In this document: positions 1-8,244 of the stretch, in pieces
How positions within the stretch are numbered: the stretch's first letter is position 1
How the letters are laid out: each line of letters begins with the position of its first letter
NCBI RefSeq assembly: GCF_007474605.1
Contig: NZ_VHKL01000005.1
Location: 62,001 to 126,000, forward strand
Length of the DNA stretch: 64,000 nt
DNA from: Rhodoligotrophos appendicifer
GTDB taxonomy: Bacteria > Pseudomonadota > Alphaproteobacteria > Rhizobiales > Im1
Reading direction: 5' to 3'
The notes under the pieces: generated by a model
The model's database searches: none
The model's input: the letters and a program-made list of their open reading frames with translations, nothing else
What the model was told of the DNA's origin: nothing
Program-made: the position numbers and the translations under genes

Positions 1-9
1 TCTGTGCCG

Positions 10-549
10 TCATGCGATGTCACCCGGCTCGGCCGCCCGCTTGACGCCGGTAATCATCGCGAGGACGAGATTCTCGCGATGTCGAACGCTGGACAACAAT
101 ACACCCGCGAGGTGAAGACCGACCAGCGCCAGCAGCAGATTGGCAAGGACCTCATGGGTGTCTTCGAGCCACTGGACACCCCAATAGGCATCGGTCGTCA
201 TCAGCCACCCCGTGGCGGCAAGCGCTGCTATTCCCGCCAGCAGGGCCATGACCATGGCCCCGCCGAGAGGATTGTGGCCGAGATACCGCGCTTCACGGTG
301 ATGGAAGACGTCGGCAGCATAGCTTGCGGTCGCGACAGGCGTACGAAGATACTGTTCGAACCTCGCATAATGGGAGCCGAAAAGACCATAGAAAACGCGG
401 AAAGCCACAAGCGCCGCGGCAGCGTAACCTGCCCACTCGTGGAGGGATTGCAGGTCATCGGCGGTGAGCCAGGCCACCGCAAAGCTGGCAACCAGGCACC
501 AATGGAACGTGCGAACAGCCGGAGTCCAAACTTTGACGGTGGCGCTCAT
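10..549 (-). CDS. Cytochrome b561 family protein
   Basis: A 179-residue integral membrane cytochrome b of the b561/Ni-Fe hydrogenase cytochrome b type, which passes electrons across the inner membrane using two b haems. About four hydrophobic segments are visible. Candidate haem-ligand histidines lie in RTFHW near the N-terminus, HEWAGY, EDTHEVLAN and VGLHLAGV. The open frame continues 32 codons further upstream, but that part overlaps the PepSY gene. The ATG at 549 gives a normal MSATVKVWTP start and leaves 4 bases after the PepSY stop, so I chose it. It is transcribed with the PepSY gene and diverges from the two-component system. The family is clear; the electron donor and acceptor are not. 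Confidence 0.85.
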   Translation of the reverse strand: MSATVKVWTPAVRTFHWCLVASFAVAWLTADDLQSLHEWAGYAAAALVAFRVFYGLFGSHYARFEQYLRTPVATASYAADVFHHREARYLGHNPLGGAMVMALLAGIAALAATGWLMTTDAYWGVQWLEDTHEVLANLLLALVGLHLAGVLLSSVRHRENLVLAMITGVKRAAEPGDIA

Positions 550-553
550 GATC

Positions 554-829
554 CTATCCCTCCTGATCACCATCCTTGCCGACCCTGGTAAAAGTCTTGG
601 GATCGAAATAGGCCTCCACCTTGTTGCCCTTGGCATCGATGGCATAGGCCTCGTAGCATCCGTCCTCGGTCTTGATGGAGCGGACTTCCCAGCCTTCGGC
701 CTTCAGCTTTGTTTCGAGCGCAGTCTGTGGTTGCCACTCCGCCGCCGGCACGTTGCAGCGATCACCAGCAAAGGCTGCACTGCTTATCGCTGTAGCCAGC
801 AGAACTGTGCTCGCAAATAGGGTCTTCAT
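554..829 (-). CDS. PepSY-domain secreted protein
   Basis: A 91-residue protein with a signal peptide (hydrophobic residues 5-20, likely cleaved after AFA) and a single PepSY-like domain: a conserved EGWEVRSIKTEDGCYEAYA stretch followed by KVEAYFDPKTF. Such small periplasmic PepSY proteins are often encoded next to cytochrome b561 and a two-component system, as here. It contains two cysteines, one just after the mature N-terminus and one in the PepSY strand, which could form a disulfide. It is the first gene of a two-gene unit with the cytochrome. Its molecular role is unknown; regulation by the divergent response regulator is an inference from gene order. Confidence 0.8.
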   Translation of the reverse strand: MKTLFASTVLLATAISSAAFAGDRCNVPAAEWQPQTALETKLKAEGWEVRSIKTEDGCYEAYAIDAKGNKVEAYFDPKTFTRVGKDGDQEG

Positions 830-874
830 GATTGATCTCCATCAAAGAATTTCAGTGAGCGTCCTTCTTTCATG

Positions 875-957
875 AAAGGCTGACACCCAGCTGAACGCGA
901 TCCATGAAGGAGGCCGTGACTTTGCGGACTGCTTTCAGGCTGGTGTCAGCTTTTTCG
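875..957. promoter_or_regulatory. Divergent promoter region with inverted copies of a ~20-bp box
   Basis: Between the PepSY gene and the response regulator, the motif GGCTGACACCCAGCTGAA (878-895) recurs in inverted orientation as TTCAGGCTGGTGTCAGC (934-950), differing mainly by one-base shifts. The core GCTGACACC/GGTGTCAGC is an exact 9-base inverted match about 45 bases apart. Each copy lies towards one of the divergent genes, so this looks like a pair of binding sites for the OmpR-type regulator encoded next door. I infer the link to that regulator; the repeat itself is visible. Confidence 0.5.
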
Positions 958-1005
958 CTGGAATGAATGTCGCGGACCGCTTGAACAGCGTTCCTGGAGA
1001 AGAGC

Positions 1006-1665
1006 ATGCGCATATTGTTGGTCGAGGACGACGCTGCGATTGGTGATGCGGTACGGGATCATGCCGTGGCCGACGGTCATGCGGTGGATTGGGCCCGCAG
1101 TCTCGAACAGGCCATCGAGTTTGCCGATGTCGCCGAGTTCGGCCTGATTCTCCTTGATGTGCATCTGCCGGATGGGAACGGTAATGCCTTCCTGAAGGAG
1201 CTGCGCGCGGGCGGAAACGTCACTCCGGTCATCATCCTCACTGCGCGTGATAAGATCTCCGAGCGGATTGAAGGGCTCAACAACGGTGCGGATGATTATC
1301 TCGTCAAACCCTTTGACCTGGACGAACTCGCCGCCCGCATCCACGCCGTGGGACGCCGTTATGGGCAACGGCCGACGCCGGTTCTTGTCAGCGGTGACGT
1401 CACCATCGAACCGGCCGAACGCCGTGTTACCCTTGCAGGCCAAACCGTCGCGTTAACGGGGCGGGAATGGGCAGTGCTCGACAGGCTGATCCAGCGGCTC
1501 GGAGCCGTCGTCTCGAAGACACAGATTGAAGAGGCGCTTTATGCCTTCGGCTCAGAGATCGAAAGCAATGCTGTGGAGGTGTATGTGAGCCGGCTTCGCA
1601 AGAAGCTCGGGAGGCAACAGATCGCCACCATCCGTGGCGTCGGCTACCGGCTGGGCACACCTTGA
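1006..1665 (+). CDS. OmpR-family response regulator
   Basis: A 219-residue two-domain response regulator. The receiver domain (about 1-115) carries the acidic pair E7/D8 with D9, the phosphoacceptor D51 in LLDVHLPDG, T79 in ILTARD and K101 in YLVKPF. A winged-helix DNA-binding domain follows (about 125-217), ending in the typical SRLRKKLGR and RGVGYRL motifs. It resembles the PmrA/QseB/TctD branch. Its TGA stop overlaps the TTG start of the kinase gene, so the two are translationally coupled. Together with the divergent PepSY/cytochrome b561 unit this looks like a self-contained sensory locus; the stimulus is unknown. Confidence 0.92.
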   Translation: MRILLVEDDAAIGDAVRDHAVADGHAVDWARSLEQAIEFADVAEFGLILLDVHLPDGNGNAFLKELRAGGNVTPVIILTARDKISERIEGLNNGADDYLVKPFDLDELAARIHAVGRRYGQRPTPVLVSGDVTIEPAERRVTLAGQTVALTGREWAVLDRLIQRLGAVVSKTQIEEALYAFGSEIESNAVEVYVSRLRKKLGRQQIATIRGVGYRLGTP

Positions 1666-2990
1666 GACAATCGAGCATTAGCCGCAGCCTGATTCTCTGG
1701 CTGACCGCTGGCAGCGTGCTGTTCTGGGTCTTTGCTGCAGCTCTCAGCACATATGTGATGCAGCACGAATTCGACGAGGTCTTCGACAGCGCGTTGCAGG
1801 AGGCCGCTGAGCGGTTGATGCCGCTTGTGCTCAGTAACCTCCGTCAACAATCATCAGCCGGTCTCGATCGACGGATCGGTGACGGTACGCCATCTCATGA
1901 CGAGGTTCTCACCTATCAAGTTAAAGATCCTGAAGGGCGCGTGCTGATGCGATCTCACGATGCATCCTCGGTCCCCTTCGACGTGGCGTTGGCGACGGGC
2001 TTCGCCGACAGCTCCAGCCATCGGATCTATACTGAAAGTACAGTCGATCGGACCATCTTCCTTCAAGTCGCCGATCCGCTCACGCACCGGCGCGAAGCGG
2101 TGATCGAGTCTGCGACCACTCTGGTGCTTCCTATTCTCGGTCTTGCTCCCTTCAGCGTAATCGTCATCTTTCTGATCGTCCGCCGGACTGTGGCTCCGAT
2201 CGCTGCCTTGCGGCGGGAGATCGGCCTGCGGGGTGGCAGCAATTTGATGCCGCTCCCCAGCGATAGTCTTCCGACAGAACTTGCGGCCATCGCGGGTTCG
2301 GTAGACATGCTTCTCGATCGCCTCCGCTCAGCTTTGGAGGCCGAGCGTCAGTTTTCCTCAAATGCTGCGCATGAGCTGCGGACCCCCATCGCCGGCGCCC
2401 TGGCCCAGGTGCAGAGACTGGCCGTCGAGATGCCGCAGGGAAGGGGGCGGGAGCGGGCCAAGGAAATAGAGGCTGCTCTCATTCGTCTGTCCAGGCTTTC
2501 GGAGAAGCTTCTGCAATTGTCCAGAGCCGAGGCCGGTCTGGGGATGTCCGCCACCGAAATCGACGTTCTTCCCATAATCCGTCTCGTGGCACGCGACTTC
2601 GAGCCGAGTTCCGCTGTGGGCACGCAGTTGCGGCTCGAGCTGCCCGCGGCTGCGAAATGGAAGGTCGACGCCGACGCCTTCGCCATCATTCTCCGCAATC
2701 TCATCGAAAATGCGCTGCGCCACGGCGATGGTGCCGAGCCCGTGGTGATAAGGATGGATGAAAATGGCGTGCTGACGGTGACGAATGCGGGGCCGGTTCT
2801 TCCTGCAGATGAGCTCCGCAGAATAATCCGACGGCACCAACATGCATCAATCCTGAAGGGTGGTGCCGGGCTCGGTCTCGCGATCGTCGACGTCTTGGTC
2901 ACGCAGATGGGCGCGGTCATCGAGTACTATTCGCCAAGACGCAATGCTCCCGACGGTTTCGAAGTCCGTTTGGCGCTGCCTGGCGCCTGA
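1662..2990 (+). CDS. Sensor histidine kinase partner of the OmpR-type regulator
   Basis: A 442-residue membrane kinase. It has TM1 (about 9-32), a periplasmic sensor loop (about 33-152), TM2 (about 153-173), a dimerisation domain with phosphoacceptor H237 in NAAHELRTP, and an ATPase domain with the N box NLIENALRHGDG and G box GGAGLGLAIVD. The start is TTG at 1662 inside the TTGA overlap with the upstream stop, typical of coupled regulator/kinase pairs. HAMP-like sequence after TM2 (RRTVAPIAALRREI) is present. The gene ends 2 bases from the convergent glnE stop, with no recognisable terminator between them. Class is certain, ligand unknown. Confidence 0.9.
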   Translation: MRQSSISRSLILWLTAGSVLFWVFAAALSTYVMQHEFDEVFDSALQEAAERLMPLVLSNLRQQSSAGLDRRIGDGTPSHDEVLTYQVKDPEGRVLMRSHDASSVPFDVALATGFADSSSHRIYTESTVDRTIFLQVADPLTHRREAVIESATTLVLPILGLAPFSVIVIFLIVRRTVAPIAALRREIGLRGGSNLMPLPSDSLPTELAAIAGSVDMLLDRLRSALEAERQFSSNAAHELRTPIAGALAQVQRLAVEMPQGRGRERAKEIEAALIRLSRLSEKLLQLSRAEAGLGMSATEIDVLPIIRLVARDFEPSSAVGTQLRLELPAAAKWKVDADAFAIILRNLIENALRHGDGAEPVVIRMDENGVLTVTNAGPVLPADELRRIIRRHQHASILKGGAGLGLAIVDVLVTQMGAVIEYYSPRRNAPDGFEVRLALPGA

Positions 2991-2992
2991 TC

Positions 2993-5920
2993 TCACCCCA
3001 CCACCCGCTCGAAGATCTCTCGCACTCCGGCCTCGACCTCCGGCAGCTCGGCGTCGAGGGCGCGGAAATCCGGGGCGTCCCCGGCGCGGGCGAGGAGACG
3101 TTTGAGGCCTGCGGGCGCCTGGTCGGGGACGAATTTCCCGGCGACGCAGACCCGCAGCAGCTGGGTCAGGCGCTGGAAGAAGCGGTCGGCGGCGAGCAGG
3201 CGATGCGCGTCGTCCGGCGCCAGAAGTTCTGCGGCCTGAAGCGCGCTCAGCGCGTCATGGGTATTCTGCGCCAGGATCTGCGGCTGCTCCCTGGCATGGG
3301 CGAGCTGCAGGAACTGGGCGATGAATTCAATGTCGATGATGCCGCCTCGGGCATGCTTCAGGTCCCAGGGACCCTGTTTGCCGAATTCCGCAAACAGTCT
3401 TTGGCGCATGCCCACGACATCCTCGCGCAGTGTCGTCTGATCGCGAGGCTCGCGCAGGGTGCGGTCGATAATGGTTTCGATGCGCCTCTGGAGTTCTTCA
3501 TCGCCCGCCACCACCCGCGCTCGCGTCAGGGCCATGCGCTCCCAGGTCCACGCATCGCCCTGGTGATAGGATTCGAACCGGTCGATATGGGTGGCGACGG
3601 GGCCGGCATTCCCTGAGGGACGCAGGCGCATGTCGACGTCGTAGAGCACGCCTTCCGCCGTGGGAGCCGAGAGAGCAGCGATCAGCCGTTGTGAAAGCCG
3701 GGTGAAATACTGGGCCGGCGGCAGCGGCCCGGGACCGTCGGAGGGGTGCAACGCGGCTTCGGTCTCATAGACGAGGATCATATCGAGATCCGACGACGCC
3801 GTCATCTCCCGGCCACCCCATTTTCCCATGGCGATCAGCGCCAGCCGACTTCCCTCGACGCGACCGTGACGGGTGATGAAGTCGTCCAGCGAGGCGGCCA
3901 GCAGGCGGCGGGCCAAGACGTCGGCCAGCGCCGCATAGGCCTGCCCCGCCTCGGTGACGCTCACCGTATCCGCCAGGACGCGGACCCCGATCCGGAACAT
4001 CTGCTCCTGGCCGACGGCCCGAGCCCGGTCGAGGATCTCTTCGTAGCGGACGGCGCTGGCCAGCGCTGCATCCACGAGGCTGTCGAGCTCCCCGGCCTCG
4101 GGCAGCGGTCCAAAGAAGCCCGGATCCAGAACGGCATCCAGAATGCGGGGACGGCCGCTCAGCAGCGCGGCGAGGCGCGGCGCCGTCCCCATGATGTCGG
4201 CGAGGAGATCGAGCAGCTTGGGATTGGACCACAGGAGCGAGAACAGCTGCACTCCGGCCGGCAGCCCGGCGATGAAGCGATCGAAGGCGATGAAGGCGGC
4301 ATCCGGATCGCCCGAATGGCCGAGGGCCTCCAGCAGCGACGGCATGATCTCTGTGAGCCGTTCGCGCGCCCGGGCGCTGCGGGTGGCCTGATAGCGGCCA
4401 AAATGCCAGCCGCGAATGGTGGCGGCGATCTCCGGTGCCTTGGTGAAGCCGAGGCTCTGCAGCGCCTTCAGCGTCTCGGGATCATCCTCGCCACCGGTGA
4501 AGACGAGGCTGCCCGCGCCGCTGCCGAGCCCCGGTGCCTGTTCGAACAGGGCCGAGTAATGGCGCTCGACGGTCTTCAGCACCCGTTCCAGATCGGCGGT
4601 GAAGCCGCTCGGGTCGTCATAGCCCGAAAACCGGGTGAAGGCCTCGAATGCGGGGCTGTTCGCCGGCAGGGTATGGCTCTGCTCGTCCGCCACCATCTGG
4701 ATCCGATGCTCGACCGCTCGCAGATAGAGATAGGCCCGCGTCATGTCCTCGGCGGTCTCGGCGGCGATCCATCCTCCGGTCGTCAGGGCTTGCAGCATCT
4801 CCAGGGTGCGCCGGCCGCGCAGGCTTGGGTTGCGACCACCGGCGATGAGCTGCTGGGTCTGGACGAAGAATTCAATCTCGCGGATGCCACCGCGCCCGAG
4901 CTTGATATTGTGACCGCGCACGGCGACGGTGCCATGGCCCTTGACCGCCTGGATCTGCCGCTTCATCGATTGCACGTCGAGAATGGCAGCGAAGTCCAGA
5001 TATTTCCTCCAGATGAAGGGCACGAGCCGCTGCAGGAAGTCCTCGCCCGCTGCGAGATCGCCGGCGGCGGGCCGCGCCTTGATCATCGCCGCCCGCTCCC
5101 AGTTCTGGCCCATATGCTCGTAATAGAGCGCCGCCGCCTCGACGGCGATGGCCGCACTGGTGGCGCGCGGGTCGGGCCTCAGCCGCAGATCCACCCGGAA
5201 CACGTAGCCCTCGGCGGTGATATCCTGCAGGAGCTGCACCAGGCGCTTGGTGAGCTTGACGAAGAAGCTCGCGGCCTCGATGCCCTCTGCAAGCGGGGCC
5301 GTCGCGGGGTCGTAGAAGATGATGATGTCGATGTCGCTGGAATAGTTGAGTTCCCCGGCGCCATATTTGCCCATCGCGAGCACGATGAGCCCGCTGCCCG
5401 TCCCGGGCGTTGCTGGATCCGAAAGGACGATCTGGCCGCGTCCATGGGCGTCGCGCAACAGCCAGTCGACGGCGGCACCGAGTGCTGCATCGGCGAAGCG
5501 CGTGAGGCCGGCAGTCACCTCTTGCACGGTCCAGCGCCCGCTGAGATCGGCCAGGGCGATGACCAGCGCAGCCTTGCGGCGTGCCTGCCGCAGCAGTGCC
5601 TTGGCCTCGCTCTCCGAAACCGGCGCGGCGATCTCTTCAGCCAGCGCGGAGCAGAGCTGATCGAGCAGGGCGCCGGGCTCAGACGCAAGCGCGGATGCAG
5701 CGAAACCCGGATCGCGCTGGATGAGCGAGCGCAGGAAGGGCGAGCCGGCGAGAATTGCCTCCATGAGCGGGCGGTGCTGCTTAGGGGCGTCGGCGAAGCG
5801 CCCCGCCTCTGCATCACCGTCTGCAGCGGAGGTCTCGATATCCACGAGGAAGGACTCAGCGGTGGCGCGTCCCGCGGCATCGGTCGTGGCGATGAGGCTG
5901 TTCGGCAAGGGATCGATCAT
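2993..5920 (-). CDS. glnE: Bifunctional glutamine synthetase adenylyltransferase/deadenylase
   Basis: A 975-residue protein, normal length for GlnE. It adenylylates glutamine synthetase when nitrogen is plentiful and removes AMP when nitrogen is scarce, under control of the PII protein. Two nucleotidyltransferase modules are visible: the N-terminal one with MGKYGAGELNYSSDIDI (about 183-199) and the C-terminal one with MGKWGGREMTASSDLDM (about 692-710). Both keep the GK.G..E...SD.D metal-binding pattern, so both activities should be intact. It lies 60 bases downstream of a sensor kinase gene in the same orientation and may be transcribed with it, an arrangement I recall from other Hyphomicrobiales. 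Confidence 0.96.
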   Translation of the reverse strand: MIDPLPNSLIATTDAAGRATAESFLVDIETSAADGDAEAGRFADAPKQHRPLMEAILAGSPFLRSLIQRDPGFAASALASEPGALLDQLCSALAEEIAAPVSESEAKALLRQARRKAALVIALADLSGRWTVQEVTAGLTRFADAALGAAVDWLLRDAHGRGQIVLSDPATPGTGSGLIVLAMGKYGAGELNYSSDIDIIIFYDPATAPLAEGIEAASFFVKLTKRLVQLLQDITAEGYVFRVDLRLRPDPRATSAAIAVEAAALYYEHMGQNWERAAMIKARPAAGDLAAGEDFLQRLVPFIWRKYLDFAAILDVQSMKRQIQAVKGHGTVAVRGHNIKLGRGGIREIEFFVQTQQLIAGGRNPSLRGRRTLEMLQALTTGGWIAAETAEDMTRAYLYLRAVEHRIQMVADEQSHTLPANSPAFEAFTRFSGYDDPSGFTADLERVLKTVERHYSALFEQAPGLGSGAGSLVFTGGEDDPETLKALQSLGFTKAPEIAATIRGWHFGRYQATRSARARERLTEIMPSLLEALGHSGDPDAAFIAFDRFIAGLPAGVQLFSLLWSNPKLLDLLADIMGTAPRLAALLSGRPRILDAVLDPGFFGPLPEAGELDSLVDAALASAVRYEEILDRARAVGQEQMFRIGVRVLADTVSVTEAGQAYAALADVLARRLLAASLDDFITRHGRVEGSRLALIAMGKWGGREMTASSDLDMILVYETEAALHPSDGPGPLPPAQYFTRLSQRLIAALSAPTAEGVLYDVDMRLRPSGNAGPVATHIDRFESYHQGDAWTWERMALTRARVVAGDEELQRRIETIIDRTLREPRDQTTLREDVVGMRQRLFAEFGKQGPWDLKHARGGIIDIEFIAQFLQLAHAREQPQILAQNTHDALSALQAAELLAPDDAHRLLAADRFFQRLTQLLRVCVAGKFVPDQAPAGLKRLLARAGDAPDFRALDAELPEVEAGVREIFERVVG

Positions 5921-5980
5921 TGCCTCCAGCTGTGGCGCTGGTGCGGACGAAGGTCAAGGGCTGGCGCAGTGGCTTGGCCG

Positions 5981-7387
5981 TCACTCCGCCGCCGGCAGTT
6001 CCATCTGGGCGACGAGGCCTGGGCCATTGTCCTTGAGGACGAGGGCACCGCCATGCAGCTTCATCACGCCCGCCACGAGGCTGAGCCCGAGGCCGCTGCC
6101 GGCCTTGGATCGGCTGTTATCCAGGCGCACGAACCGCTCGATCACATGGTCGCGCTGGTCTTCCGGGATGCCCGGTCCATTATCGGCGATCGCGATGATC
6201 ACCTTGCCCGGCACTTTGCGGGCCTCGATCGTCAAGCGGAACGGCCCGCTCTCCGGCCGTCCATATTTGAGGGCGTTGTCGAGGAGATTGGTGAGCGCCT
6301 GGGCGAGCAATTGACGATCGGCCATCACCGGGAGAGGCCGTTCGATGGCGGCCGTGAAGACGCCGTCATCTTCCTCCACGAGGGGTTCATAGAGATCGGC
6401 CAGATCATCCACGAGCTCGGCGGCGTCCAACGCCCTCACCCCCTCGCGCGACTGCCCTGCCTCGGCGCGGGCGATCGACAGCAGCGCATTGAAAATGCGC
6501 AAGAGCGTGTCGGCCTCGTCCAGCGTCTGTTCCAAAGCCTCGCGATAGGTCTCCGGCGAGCCGCCGCGTAGGGCGTCCTCGACCCGCGCCCGCATGCGCG
6601 TGAGGGGCGTCTTCAGGTCGTGGGCGACATTGCTGGAAACTTCGCGCATGCCGGTCATCAACCGCTCGATCTGCTCGAGCATCTGGTTCAGATTGCCGGC
6701 CAATCGGTCGAGTTCATCGCCGGTGCCGGAAACCGGCATGCGTTCACCGAGATCCCCGGCCATGATGGTTCGGCTGGTCTCGGCGATGGAGTCGATGCGG
6801 CGCAGGAAGTTGCGGCTCATCAGGAGCCCCCCGATCATGCCCAGGACGAGAGTGAGTCCCACCGCCCAGAACAGAGTGCGTTGGATGATCTGCGTGAAGA
6901 CGCGCCGCTCCTCCACGTCGCGGCCGACGAGCAGAGTGTAGCCCATGTCGATTCGGGCATGGAAGGCACGCGCCTGGTGCTTCTCGATGCCGTCCGGCGT
7001 CTGGACGGCGTAGGGAAACTCGATCCAGTTGGAGGTGCCTGACAGCGCCTCGACCGGCAGACCTTCGAGATTGCCGGCGACCCGTCGTCCATAGATGTTG
7101 ATCAGGAGATAAAGATTATCGTCGCCATGCTCACTCCGGCTCTTGACGCTGGCAACGAGCCCGGCAACGCCGCCGCTGCGGTACTGGTCGGCGAATGAGG
7201 CGACTTCCGATCGGATCGTGTCATCGGTCTGCCGGGCGAGCAGACCGGCCGTGTCCCAATAGACATAGGACAGGATGGCAGCCGACGAGATGGCGAAAAG
7301 CAGAAGATAGCCGGTGGCCAGTTTGAAGGTGGAACTGCGGACCAGCTTGGCCCAGCGCGACCAGCGGCTCTCGTCAGTGACCGGCAC
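5981..7387 (-). CDS. Sensor histidine kinase (two-component system with the 7374-8051 regulator)
   Basis: A 468-residue membrane kinase. The frame is open further upstream, but that part only mirrors the regulator gene. GTG at 7387 gives the start VPVTDESRW and overlaps the regulator stop by 14 bases, the usual coupled layout. TM1 is near 20-42, a periplasmic sensor region about 43-170, TM2 about 172-190, and HAMP about 191-245. The phosphoacceptor is H256 in NVAHDLKTPLTR. The catalytic domain has NLLDNALKYG and the G boxes DNGPGIP and GSGLGLSLV. It probably phosphorylates the regulator encoded just upstream. Given the neighbouring DegP-type protease, envelope stress is a plausible signal, but this is inference. 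Confidence 0.9.
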   Translation of the reverse strand: MPVTDESRWSRWAKLVRSSTFKLATGYLLLFAISSAAILSYVYWDTAGLLARQTDDTIRSEVASFADQYRSGGVAGLVASVKSRSEHGDDNLYLLINIYGRRVAGNLEGLPVEALSGTSNWIEFPYAVQTPDGIEKHQARAFHARIDMGYTLLVGRDVEERRVFTQIIQRTLFWAVGLTLVLGMIGGLLMSRNFLRRIDSIAETSRTIMAGDLGERMPVSGTGDELDRLAGNLNQMLEQIERLMTGMREVSSNVAHDLKTPLTRMRARVEDALRGGSPETYREALEQTLDEADTLLRIFNALLSIARAEAGQSREGVRALDAAELVDDLADLYEPLVEEDDGVFTAAIERPLPVMADRQLLAQALTNLLDNALKYGRPESGPFRLTIEARKVPGKVIIAIADNGPGIPEDQRDHVIERFVRLDNSRSKAGSGLGLSLVAGVMKLHGGALVLKDNGPGLVAQMELPAAE

Positions 7388-8051
7388 GAATCGTGTATCC
7401 GGCCCCGCGCACCGTATGCAGCAACGGGTCGGCATGTCCTTTGTCGATCTTCGAACGCAGTCGCGAGATATGCACGTCGATGACATTGGTCTGGGGATCG
7501 AAATGATAGTCCCAGACATGTTCGAGCAGCATGGTGCGGGTCACGACCCGTCCGGCATTCTGCATGAGATATTCGAGCAGCTTGAACTCGCGCGGCTGCA
7601 GCAGGATGGGCTCGCCGCCGCGCGTGACGGTGCGCTTGAGCAGGTCCATCTCCAGAGTGCCCACGGCGAGACGGGTCTTCGCGCGCTCCGGCTCGATGCG
7701 TCGGGCGAGGCTCTCGACCCTCGCGAGCAGTTCCGAGAAGGCGTAGGGCTTGCCGAGATAATCGTCGCCTCCCGAGCGGAGACCCTGCACCCGGTCATCC
7801 ACCTCGCCCAGCGCGGAGAGGATCAGCACCGGCGTGCGCACCCCCTCCCGGCGGAGGGTCTCGATGATGGTGAGGCCATCCATGCCGGGCAGCATGCGGT
7901 CGACGACGAGGACGTCATGGACGCGCTGACGCGCGAGTTCCAGGCCTTCATGGCCATCGCCCGCATGATTGGCCACATGCCCGCTCTCCTTCAGACCCTT
8001 GAGGAGGTAGGACGCCGCCTGCAAGTCGTCTTCTATGAGGAGAATCCGCAT
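7374..8051 (-). CDS. OmpR-family response regulator
   Basis: A 225-residue response regulator. The receiver domain has E7/D8/D9, phosphoacceptor D51 in VVDRMLPGMDG, S79 in LILSALGE and K101 in YLGKPYAF. The winged-helix output domain contains LQPREFKLLEYLM and DVHISRLRSKID and ends GAGYTIRAGH. The frame extends 32 codons upstream of the ATG at 8051, but MRILLIEDD is the canonical N-terminus. It resembles the CzcR/CopR/TctD branch. It overlaps the downstream kinase and follows the DegP-type protease gene in the same direction, separated by 193 bases that contain a hairpin at 8199-8223. Confidence 0.93.
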   Translation of the reverse strand: MRILLIEDDLQAASYLLKGLKESGHVANHAGDGHEGLELARQRVHDVLVVDRMLPGMDGLTIIETLRREGVRTPVLILSALGEVDDRVQGLRSGGDDYLGKPYAFSELLARVESLARRIEPERAKTRLAVGTLEMDLLKRTVTRGGEPILLQPREFKLLEYLMQNAGRVVTRTMLLEHVWDYHFDPQTNVIDVHISRLRSKIDKGHADPLLHTVRGAGYTIRAGH

Positions 8052-8198
8052 GGCACTCGATCGTTGGATGTTTCCGGGACTTTGCAGCATGGCGGACGAT
8101 CTCACAATCGGCATGACGGGGGGCGGCTGCAGGAAAGAGTGCCGCACGGAACACGATCTGTCGGGGGAACCGTTGATCGATCTGTCCCGTGCGGCGGC

Positions 8199-8223
8199 AG
8201 ATCCCGGTGCGGGGCCGGGATCT
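8199..8223 (-). terminator. Hairpin between protease and regulator genes
   Basis: AGATCCCGG (8199-8207) and CCGGGATCT (8215-8223) form a perfect 9-bp stem with a 7-base loop, 22 bases beyond the DegP-type stop codon in the direction of transcription. No T-run follows on the minus strand, so it may be a weak terminator, an mRNA 3'-end stabiliser or a Rho-linked pause rather than a classic intrinsic terminator. Confidence 0.4.
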
Positions 8224-8244
8224 ACGCTATCGTGTCGGACGATC

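Noticed and set aside
3746-6571. Very long plus-strand open frame (941 codons) opposite glnE and the kinase gene
   Set aside because: It mirrors two genes with clear domains on the minus strand, and its translation is Arg/Gly/Asp/His-rich without recognisable motifs. High GC content creates such antisense frames.
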